From positions 42,459,934-42,523,933 of the forward strand of contig OX104127.1 of the NCBI GenBank assembly GCA_944470555.2: a DNA stretch of 64,000 nucleotides. Reading direction: 5' to 3'. Made by a program: the position numbers and the translations under genes. Below, in pieces: positions 12,201-24,200 of the stretch; the first letter of the stretch is position 1; each line of letters opens with the position of its first letter. The notes below the pieces were generated by a model. That model made no database searches. It saw nothing but the letters and a program-made list of their open reading frames with translations, and was not told the DNA's origin. This stretch comes from Heterobilharzia americana. Lineage: Eukaryota > Platyhelminthes > Trematoda > Strigeidida > Schistosomatidae.

Positions 12201-15200
12201 GGTCGAAATACATCCACTTGACGAGTCCTCTTTAGGATGGAACGCGCTTCTTGGATAAAAATGAATAATATTCGGTTTGAAGACTATTAATCTAAAAATC
12301 ATTTTAGCTTATAACTACTATAATAAGCCAATTTTTAGGATTGGTGGTTTTTATCTATAGGGTTTCAACAGGATTCTGCCCCTGCGACTTTGAAGTTACT
12401 ATCCGCTTCACATATATTTTCAGCATTATACAATATGCTGAAATTGCTTCACTTTGTATCGTCTGTTTTTGTGTCATTTTCCTCAGGTAATCTCATCAGA
12501 TAAGCATTCAATGCTAGTTATTCGTGCCTCTGGTGTCTTATGTGAATTAATTGAATCAGTTGGTAGTGGTTTCTCAGTTCATGCAGAACGTGCTCTTTCT
12601 ACATGTTTATTAAAAATTAAAGAAACAAAAGCGAATTTAGCTCAAACACTACGTTCTACTACAACTGCTATCGTGGATACAGTTAGTTTGATTCTTGTTT
12701 TAAATATCTCGTTAATATATTTATGATTTCAACTGACGAAATGTGTGTATTCAGTATGGATATTACTCCTAAACTTACTTTGATGTGTATTGTCCTTAAA
12801 ATAATGAATAATATACTTCCTATTTAAAGTAGTAATGCTCTGTTTTTAGCTTTACTGCATTCCGCTCTGTCCTATTACACGTCTATGAGACATGGTCATT
12901 AAAAGTAGGTGTCAAGAGATAATAGGTTTTCAATAACAGGTGTCTTCTTACAGCATTACTCGCGTGTGATAGAATCACCATATATGAAATATTTTTTTTG
13001 AGGGGGTTGTGGAGATTTGGAAATATTTCAAGTTGTTATTCATCGAAACAGCTGTCCAGTGCTCCCAGGTTTCCTTTGTTCCTCCAACTGATGTCAGTCT
13101 TCGATGAATAACAACTTGAAATATTTCCAAATCTCCACAACCCCCTCAAAAAAAAATTTAATTGAACTGATGCTCATTGGTGACTAGCTTCGAGAAGTAT
13201 TCCCGAAGTTCCAATGACAAGTCGTGACTGGTGGAGTCAAAGCCTGATGGCCGTGAGGACAGATACTCAACGATGACATTGGGTGGCGGTTCGCGCTATA
13301 TCGTGAGCTAACAGAAGTTGGAAATATGGAGCATTGGATTGTGACCGGGTGGCTCAATGGTAAGGCGCTGGCCAGGGAACCTGAAGGTCGTGGGTTCCAA
13401 CCGTGGTGGGGTGGTGGGTGCGCACTGCTGACCAGTCTGATACCACCACGAAACAGCTGTCCAGTGCTCCCAGGTTTGCTTTGTTCCTCCAACTGATGTC
13501 AGTCTTCGATGAATAACAACTTGAAATATATGAAATAGCTTGGTTAGATGTAGAGTAACAGACAAAGAAGGCGCAAGTCAGTCGATGAGGTTGTGAACCT
13601 TTACCGACCGAGTGGCTTGGATTTGTGTTGCTCATGCCTAAATATCGCTTACCACGAAGCGCAATTTAACTCGATGTAGAGGATTGGATTGCAAATAGAC
13701 TAAAGGTGACCAGACCAAGATGTGGCACCGGTCCACGGAGTCCCCGGGATAATAAGGAACAATGGCTGGAGATTCTTGGTGACATGGCTGATAGTCGTAA
13801 TGGCGCAGGTGGATTCACTTTTTGATGTATTCTAATTTTCAACATTTTCACTAACGCATTTTGTCTTATTTTGGGACTCTTCAGCTGGATGTACCTCCCT
13901 CCAGGTGAGTGATGTCCATCTTTAACTAGAACACAGGTATATCGAGGTGTCCGCACAGGAGCCCATATGCCAATAGAGACCGATCAATTCGGTCCAGTCA
14001 ACGACGGTATAATACAAGCAATATCACTAGAACTATACCCGTCGCACAAGAAGTGGCTATCGTGGCTCGGTGGTGTAGTGGATAACGCTCTGGCGTCTGA
14101 AGCGATCGCTCCCGAATCCCGGTGGGAACAACATCGCTTGCTGGGAGCCGGCAGGTGCATGCAGCTGACGAGCCCCAAGTAGGACGAAACGTGCATCCTG
14201 GATTCCACTGCTAGCCACTATCCATCTTTGCTATTTTCAATAATTTCGCTTTTTAAATTACCCCCTACCTGCTCATACATCTTCGTGCAACTTGATATAA
14301 CTTTTTCTATCCATGCTACCGCGAATGTGGTAATTTGAACCAATGCATTTGTGTGAGAGGGCAACTTTAAAGGTCACAACCAATTATAACTTTCTATTTT
14401 ATGAAAATCTAACTTTCTAGCCGAAATACTGAGGCCGGATTGGCTGCTCCAACAGTTCGTAAGGTGGCCTTTAAATTCACCTGTATGAGGGATTTGTTTG
14501 TCTCTGTCTATGCATGTGAGAACATATAGTAATGTTGCTGTGAAGTGGTCGTAGTAACCTAAATATCTCTACACACATCTTAACAATGTTATTATTCTTT
14601 CTTACTGTGTTTAGCTTACTTTTCATCATTTAGACACTAATTGATACACTTACATTTGTTCATTTTACCCGTCCCTTTGTTAGTTTCACTTCATTTTATC
14701 GTAACAAGTTGTAACAATTTTGATTCTTGTTTATCTTCTCTCTGCCTTATATTCATGTTTCTAGTTGTTACATGATGTGATTAATATATAAAGTAATCTT
14801 TGATGATCTAGTTATACTCTCTTGAGAATAAATCCAGCTTCGAATGAGCCTAAGAAATCCATGATCAATTCGTATGTGAATTTAGTTAAACTAACCAGGC
14901 ATTTCTAAAATAGGGATATGAATATTGTGGAATGCATAAAGGAAATTTGTGTATACTAAGAGGTTGGTACATATTGTCGTTCGTATTTACAAATTGAGTT
15001 CAGCTTATAAATTAGTATGTGAACTTTTTCTGCCTTAACCAAAATCATATGAATTGCAGTTTTAGACAACTTCTGTAGCGGCATTCCAATTGGTCATATA
15101 TTTAGTCTCTTTTGGAATTAAGCCTTAGATTTTGAAACTTCTTGGCTTAGGTATACCCACTATGAATCCTTATGGTTGAAGATATCATTCATGTGGTATA

Positions 15201-18200
15201 AATTATCCTCCAAATATCTCTTAGATGACCGCAATTGTCATTATTACACTATAAAGGTTTCAAATATGTGACTTCATAGTTAACAAACATTCTCAGGTTA
15301 TAGGCTGACTACATTCTCATTTCTGATTAGTGATGGATTTATTAGTTCTACAGTTTTTTTTTCCCGATCTTTTTGCTTTTACATCTATAAGTTTCCGTAA
15401 TATCTCGTGTTGCACTGTAAACGCTAAAGGTGTAGGCGATTAGTCAGATCTGAGTATCATTACTTGTTATGAATTTGTAGGGGGGAATATATGCTGTTGA
15501 ATGAAATATTTCTGCAGCATCTGTTATATGATACCGATCTAACAGCTGAACTAACCAGATTAGTTTATAAATGGAGGCATCTTGAAATTTGTTTTGTATC
15601 CTCTTTTATGAAGAAGGATTTTTGGATAATGGATGAAGGATTTGGGAAACTTATTTGATCATGCCATTTATTAAAAAGCTACAATAGTCTGATGTTTTAT
15701 CTTACATTGAAGAGGTATGAAATCATTCCTTTTTTTACTGATAAGCGTGTGCACCATTGTAGCAGTCAGTACACTTTGTTTATGAATACAAACGAAGTTA
15801 CATAACGCCTATATGCTTCTTCCTCTGCTTCATGTTCTGTATTCAGATGCAGCTTCGTAGACCGTTCCACATTTTTTTTTAAGTATATACATCTCTCTGA
15901 AATTTTTTCATGAAATCAAACGTTGAACTATTCTTCAAAGTATCTTACAAACCGATATCTTTGTACATCTGCTTGTAGATGCCTTTTGATATGGCTTTAT
16001 TGCAATTACAAAATGCTTTAACTACACCAGTGGCCAAAATACAAGCTGAAGCATTACGTCTGCTAACTCATATCTTCTGTAAGAGTAATCCAAAAAATCA
16101 ACTTCAACTATCTCAACGCTTAAAAATTGTTAAACCTCTTTTATCTAATGTTGTTCAATTCTCTGAACACAGAAGTCCAGAGTGTCGTGATGCATGTTTT
16201 GAAATGCTTGCTGCAATTCGCATTTTTCTAGATTTTAGTAGTCAACAATTCGTCTCTATCACCGATAAAATGTTGGATGATACTCGACGTTCTAAGGTGG
16301 ATATTGCCTTCTTACAATTAAGTGAAAGTATATTTTCACGAGAATATGTGAAAAATACAAATACTAATTCAGTATCTAAATCTAAAAGTCTATCTGCGAA
16401 ACAACAATTGATCAATGATTCTGATTTTGTTCTTACTCGTAAGTTGACGATTGACTGTTATAGTTTATTTAAAGTATAAAGTGTTTCACAACTTATCTTT
16501 TGTTCTATCGTTGATCCATAGTTAATAAATGTTTCTCCACGATCAACTGACCAAACATGATATTTTTCCTGTTACATTTTTTTAATTCACCAGTTAACTG
16601 GAAACTATATTTCCAAGGTTATGTGTATAGAATGTATTTCTAGAAAATTTCCAAACATTGGTTTCTGGATTCCATATATCAACTAAATTTTTCATATTCA
16701 TATAGCGGTTTTTATTTGAAATTATGGATGGAAATTGTGTTAATTTATTTAAGTCGATAGAACTATCTGCTCTCGTATTTCACTATTATTATCTTTCAAC
16801 ACAGTTACCCTAAATCCATCAACGTAGGTAAATATACTTAGATTCCGTTTTCAAATCCACAATAATTAGCGCATTGTAAGATTGAATAATTCTTCTTAAT
16901 TTAGATTGTTATTCTTTGGAGGTGTTTATTTGGAATGACAGTTGGAGTGGCTCCACTCTAGCAACTAGTAAAACAACCATTTAGGCTTTTATATTTTATG
17001 AAGAAATTCCTTCGAAGTTCAGATTATTATTATTATTTGTCCCTTGGGTTCCTAATGTAACATGGGGCTTCAGTAGCACGCCTCCATTACACTCTCTTCT
17101 CTGCAGTCTCTTGAACTTCGCGCCACGACTGCCCACAACCTTTCATTTCTCCTTCACATCATCTCCATGTCAACCTCACCTCGGACCTTTGAATTCCACT
17201 CCACGGCCTGGCCTGGCGCATAATGTCCCCAGTCGGCCTTCTCAGTGTATGCCCAATCCAATCCATCTCCACTTCCTTCTACTGTATACTTCTTGGGCGA
17301 TGGGTTCTTGGTTGGTTCGTTGTCAGCCACCCAGAATTCCTTGTTGCATATTCTTATTATTCTGACCATCCATCTGATCTTCAGTATCGAGCCAGTGTGG
17401 GTAACTGTTGATGATGACTACCTGTAGTTTGATGGAAGTGCTTTTCGTGACACGCCAAGTCTCTGAACCATACAGAAGCACTGACTTGACTGGCATTGAT
17501 GTTGAAAATCCGGATGTTGTTCACGCCTTGTGCTGAGTGAAGTACATCTCCACACTGATTTCAGATTAATGCAGGAAGGCCTGTCTTGCTTTTCCAATCC
17601 TGGTTTTCACATTCTTGTCTGTGCCTGTGCCGCCAACTGTAGTTGAAACGATGCTGCCTAGATAGGTGTAGGTGAAAGAGACTACTTCGTTTAAGTTTCT
17701 CCCGTAAATGGTGATTGGAGCTAGTTGTTGTTGGTGGTGGTGATGTTGTTGGTTGGGTATCTTCATCATCTCCGTCTTCTCTACGTTAACTTGAAGTCCC
17801 GTCTTCGCTGCCCTACCTCGCCTCTTCTGTCAACTTGTTAGTTTTCACCTGTAGATCTTCAAGTTTGTGCGACATTAGACATTAATCATCGTCGGCGAAA
17901 TCCAAATCTTCTAGGTTTTTTCCCTCGGTCCAGTCAGTGTATCCCCCTCTTCTCGCTTCTCATTGTTTGTTGCATGATCCAGTCCAGTTGACCACAATCA
18001 GGAATATCATGGGTGGTAGTTGACAGCCTTGTTTTACTCCTGTCTTCACTTCAGAGGTGTTACTGAGCTTCTCATTGTGAATTACTTAGCATGTGGCGTC
18101 TTCATATAGTTGTTGAATGAAATTGATGAAGTCCAAATTGATATAAAGATAATTAATTGATTATTTCATTATCTCAGGTTGGCATTCATCATGAACTGAT

Positions 18201-21200
18201 ATCAGTTAAAGAAACATTGGGAACCTAAAAGCCCTGGACAGCTTTTTAGTTGTAGAATAGGACTCAGCAGTGTGCACCCATAATTCCGCCAGAAGTCGAA
18301 CGGAGAACCATCAGGTTTCTCAGCTGCCATGTTACCATTGAGCCACGGGTTCGGGCTCAAATGGTTAATTTTTTCCACTTCTATGAGTTCACGATGTAGC
18401 TTGACCTCCTTGGAATGTCATTATTGAGTAACTGTTGTCATGTTCGACTTAGTTGACCCCACTTGAAAATTGTATTTCATTATCTGCTAGGTTGCATTTT
18501 AGAGTCACTTGATAATCCTTGCTTTTAGTTCTTACTGTTTTCCTCAAAACCACTACTATGGTTGAAGTGGTTTTCACCACTTTTGGAAAGTGTAAATTTG
18601 ACCATGTGTCAATGGTGTTTAAATATAGTAACCGTGTGATAGGTTTATATTTAAGCATATCATGTGGGCATGATAACATTCTGGTGACTGTCCGCATATA
18701 CTCATCTGACACAATAACCAAAGAGATATGTCTGTCTTTCTAAGTGAAGAGTATTACCATATGACATGAATACATGTCGTAATTCTATTGGCTACTCATC
18801 GTTTAACTATGATTATTTCTAAAGGTCACGCCAGCAACCACTTGAATAACCGATAGAAAAACCTTATTTGTTTTATTCAGTAGCTGTTGGGATAAGTTTT
18901 ACATTCACTCTAAGTTATTGTGGCTGACTTTCTACACATATCTGTATATGAACAATTTTTATGATTTCAGTGCATTCCTTGATTACTATCTGTCCTATTG
19001 TTGTTGGCTGCTATGTGAATCCAAAATTGTAACCACAATTCTCGCTTTTTCCGTGTTTTTTTGCATCTCAGCTTCATGTCAGTACTAAGTGTAGAAATTA
19101 GTTCATAATTGGTTTTTCGAATTTTACAACTAGTGTCAAGAGCAGGACCGAGCAGGGATGAAAAACCTTGATTACATCGAACGATTTGAGCTGTACTGTA
19201 CTACAATACAAAATAGTGATGTTGATGATGATGTGACTGTGTGTGAAAATATTGGTATACCATTCCGAGAAGTTAATCTTATCCTACACTTCATGGTTCC
19301 GTATCTTTGAATAAGTTAAAATAATGAATACTCAAGTACTATGTGCCAAACAGTTTTGTGATAGCAGAAAAACTGTTTATGCATAGAATTCAGGTGAACA
19401 TTCTGGAAGTTTATTCAGGGTTCAATTCTTCTATGATAGCTCCCATACTTTTAGATAATGTAGTAACTGCTTCACTAATTACCGAAAGTACTTCAACTAT
19501 CCATGACCTAATATTAACGAATCGAAATAGTTTCTATGCAGTTGGAGATCGGGAGAATATATAGTTAAGCCTGAAAGAAGAACCTTAAGATAATACACTG
19601 ATTGTCGAAAATACTTCGTACATGAATGACGTAATGGTGACGAGTAATGACCATTTCGTTGGGAGAATATACAGTTGAACAAAGGTAACGGACTACTGGG
19701 AATTAGTTTACAATTTCAGATTTGATGATTACAGTTCTTATGCTTACAGTTTTGAGGAAGACATTAGCAACTACAATTCCTACTTAGTTCACCAGAATTC
19801 CAAAGAACTGAGATTCCACCACCATTACCTACTAATGGTTCCATATGACCTTCTGGAGGAGAAAAGACTGTTCTGATGAGATGATTTGGTGATTTATGAC
19901 CATTCGGTCAGATACGTACGTATGAATTAAAGAGTCAAGTTTGTATATCTCATTCACTTTTAAGGAAATATACAGATGTATGAGACAAGTGAATGCAATA
20001 TCCTAATCACACTAGCTGTTCACGTACATATGACAAACGCTAACCCTATGGTTTTATGAAGAGTCACTCTAAAGGTCATCTTACCAACCACTAGAATAAC
20101 CAATTAGGTTTCCTCTTTCCTACTGGATAGGTAGTTTTTCATAGTATAAAGAAAGCTAATTGGTTATTTCAGTAATTGCTTGGGTGGCCTTTGTAGTTAC
20201 TCCTTCGCATAGATATGGTTTTTTTAATCGAAATGTCTGGTTTCATTGCAACGTGTGATTGATTTGTCTAGATTTTGGATTTCTTAGTAATTGTCAAGTG
20301 ATCTTTTGTTCAACGAGTTTCTTTAATTTACGATTTTCATGAATTCACTTTTAATATTGTTTTAAACTTGAAACATCTCTATTTTCCCCTAACATTTAGC
20401 CATTAAATCGTCGGATAAGACAGCGAATACGTTTTCTAAGACAGGAAAGCAACCACTACGTGAAATCTCTAAAAATCAAAAACAAAGTCATTTATCAACT
20501 AGTACACCATTTTCAGATATTCAAAAGGTTAAATCTCGTACACCCAAACAAAATGACAAAATATCTACTCCTGTGTGTACTTTGCCAAAAATTCCTTCTT
20601 CACACAAACGTGAACAGTCGAAACAACCTCCAGTTATGGGTAAAACAAGAGCTCAAAGTAAAAAAAAAGAAAAATATTTACCACGGGATTTGAATTTATC
20701 CCCTGATCAATTACGAATTAGGCTTTCTGAGTAAGTCCGTGCATGAAATATGCGCGTTAATAATTTTTACGGGACTCTGCGTTCCTTTATCTACCTACTT
20801 GCCAGTATCTAATATTATTGTTGCTTGTGATAATATTTTGATTATTTATCCCGATTTCAGCTGCTACATGACAAAAGGTAAGTTGATTGATGAGATTGCT
20901 AACAGTCATCATTTGAGCTGGATGAGTTACATAAGCCTAGTCAGTGTCTACCCTGATGAACCATGCTGACTTAAAGTACAACCGGCTTGAAACATGTTAT
21001 ACTTGACTGCACTAATACATGGTATCAGTCCGTGAAGTCTCCGACTGTTTATCTCATCTATCTAAAATAATTTGAACTTTCCGGCTGAAATTTACGTGTT
21101 AACCGAAATCAGTAATTAGAGTTTCTAGGTCATATGACTCACAATGGATCTCGATGGCACATATGCATCATCACCCTGTCTTCATAAGACTGTTGTTCAC

Positions 21201-24200
21201 TGGTTTAGGGAGATGACTTTCAGTCAATGGGTCACGTGTTCGAGCGTTGCTCGAACTACCAAGATTTGGGCAACCAAATAGGACCGTTAACCCTTACACG
21301 ATGGGTGTGCGACTCATGGCCTACTGCACGAATGTGCACGGAGTCACTGAGAGCCTCATGTCAACCATAATATCATATTTAATTGTTTGCGCTGACTCCA
21401 CTTCCTTTTGTCACATGCCTTTCTGCGACTTTTAACTTATTTGTATTTCTTTGTCTTTCGTCTTGTTGCTTTCTAACTTGATATTCAGCATCGTTATTGA
21501 TATTGGCTGATTGAATTAGTGTATTTCGATTTCTCTTTATTTGTAGAAAAAAAGTGGAAAGCGTGGAAGAAAAATTTCAGGTTTTAGCTGCTAAAACTGT
21601 TCTAGTAATTTTGTTGCTCTCTAATTTTTGACTTTTTGGAGTGACTCTAAACACCATCGTAGCAACTGCTGGAATAATCAGTTAGGTTTTGTTATTTTAT
21701 CAAGAACTACCTTTCCAGTGGAAGTAGAGAAACGTAAATGGTTATGATATTGATCGCTAGGAGCTTCGGATGTCAGTGTGTGCGCCATCTTTAAAGCTGC
21801 TCTACTTCCTCATGAAGCAACATTTAAGGTAACGCATAAATTGATGTGGAAAACTCTACTCCGGAAAACTGAAGCCTAGCAACCGAAAAAACGCACCAGA
21901 ACATTTGCGACTCCAGCTGATAAATATTTAGCAGACGGAGTTTGAAGCAAATATGTATTTTATTAAATATTTTGTCAGTAGACTGTAGTAGGGTTTGATT
22001 ATTTTATCGTTATTATTATTATTCGTCCCTCGAGTTCCTAGTGGAATATTGTTAGTGATTCGGTAGCACGTCTACATTTCACTCTCTTCTCTGCAGTCTT
22101 TCCGACCTGGCTCCACGATTACCCACAAGCTTTCATTTCTTCCTCACACGGTCTCCTCCATGTCATCCTAGCCTCAGACGCCCAACTCGTCGTTTTCCAT
22201 ATGGGTTCCACTCGAGGGCCTGGACTGGTGTGGTGCGTGATGTCCCCGAATGGTGTTCTCAGTGTATGTTCAGTCTAATCCATCTCCACTTTCTTCTGTT
22301 GTATACTTGTTGGGCGATAGGTTGTTGGTTGGTTGGTTACCAGCCATCCAGCCAGAGTTCGTTGTTGCTTATTCCTATTATTCTGGCCATGTGATTTTGA
22401 GTATGGGGTGAGCGTAGTCGGCAGCTGTTGATGATGAATGTCTGTAGTTTGTTGTAAGTGCTTTTTGTGACGCACCAAGTTTCTGTAGCGTATAGGAGAA
22501 CTGACTTGACTTGAGTTGACGTTGGTGTTTAAAATGCGGATGTTGTTGACGCTTTATGCTGAGTGGAGTGGAGTGGAGTGTAGTAGATGTGCACACTGGT
22601 TTCAGGTTAATGCAGGAAAGTCTGTCATGCTGTCTTTGCTATCCTGGTTGACTTAGACATGGTCATCTGTGCCTGTGCCGCCTGTAGTTGAAACGATGCT
22701 GCCTAGGTAGGTGGGTAGGTAGGTAGGTAGGTGAAAGAGACAACTTGGTTTATGTTTCTCCCGTTGATGGTGATTGGTGCTTGTTATGGTTGGTTGTTTT
22801 TGTTGGTTGGATATGTTCATCACCTCTATCTTCTATGTTCACATGAAGGAAGTCCTGCTTTCGCTGCCTCTTCTGGAGTTTTATTATGCTAAACTGGTAT
22901 TTCTTCATCATATCAAGAAAAAAGTTTGCATGAAGTAATATAGTAATAAGTTTTCACATATACTTTATCACAACCAAAGAAATCAAGATGGAAATAACGA
23001 TATTCGTCATATTCAAAGACTATAAATTATATATGGATAACGAATTAGCACACAATGAAGATACTCTTAAAAAACTTGTACCAATATAAAAGTTTATCTT
23101 GAAATGTTTTGAAGCAGATTGATATGTAGGATTCAACATAACTGATGCCTAAAATTCAACTTATTCTTGCATCTTAATCAAGTCAAATTGATTGATAGTA
23201 TATATGTACATCTTGATCTAATCACGTTTATTAAATACCTCAACAATATTCTACTTGTACCTGTTCTTTTTAATGCATTCAAATCAATTTTCATAAATGT
23301 TATGATCATTATGAAAAGGATTTTTTGTTTATCACCTCTAGAACATATTTAGAAAATATATCATTAGAACAGATTACTGATTCTTCTTGGAAAATTCGTT
23401 TACAATGTACTGAATGTATTCATTCTGTAATTAATTCCAATCCTCCAAAGTATCCTGATGTTCAGTACTTACTACAATTTATGGTTAATAGTGGTACTGT
23501 AAAAGATAATATTTTCCGTGTAAGTTATTTACTGATTGCCATTTCATTATTAACATGTTGAGTATTTTTATTCAATCACTTAATTTATTCATTTACAATA
23601 AATTTCTAACAAGTTAATAGAAAATGAATTTTTAACTTATGTGTTCATCATCATCATTATCAACATAGGACCAGGCATTACTGCGTAACGGTCCGAATTG
23701 CCACACCTCATATCAGCACATCAAGTAAAATGGTAGTGAGGTGAAGGATGAAGATAAGTGAATGCAGTCAAAAGAAATATAAAGTACGAAAAGAAAAGAA
23801 AGAGGAGTGACAAAATGGTGTGTTAGTTTTAACATTGACTTCAGTCTACTTGGAGTGTATATTCAAAGTTTTGAATGTTGCTTTTATTAAAAATTCGTCG
23901 TATATTCTGAACAATTTGAATACGAAAATTCAAGGATAACTTTTTTGATAATATTAATGAAACACTAGTTTCAAACATGAATTCAGTATGATGTTCTCAT
24001 AATTTAATTCATTGTATTTACACTGTAGTCTTCTTGGGTATATACAGGGTTGAATGTAATTGTTTGATACTTTGAATTTCCCGTTGTTATACAGGGGCGA
24101 ATTGCTCGACTTCTGTTGGCATATGGTCTCCAATGCGGAATCGTCAATACTACCGAAAATTCATATTCTACCAACAGAGATCGAGCAGTTCTAACCTATT

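Noticed and set aside
13184..13635. Minus-strand ORFs of 85-102 codons rich in P and S.
   Set aside because: They lie across the SINE B body and its tRNA-like head, so they are chance frames.
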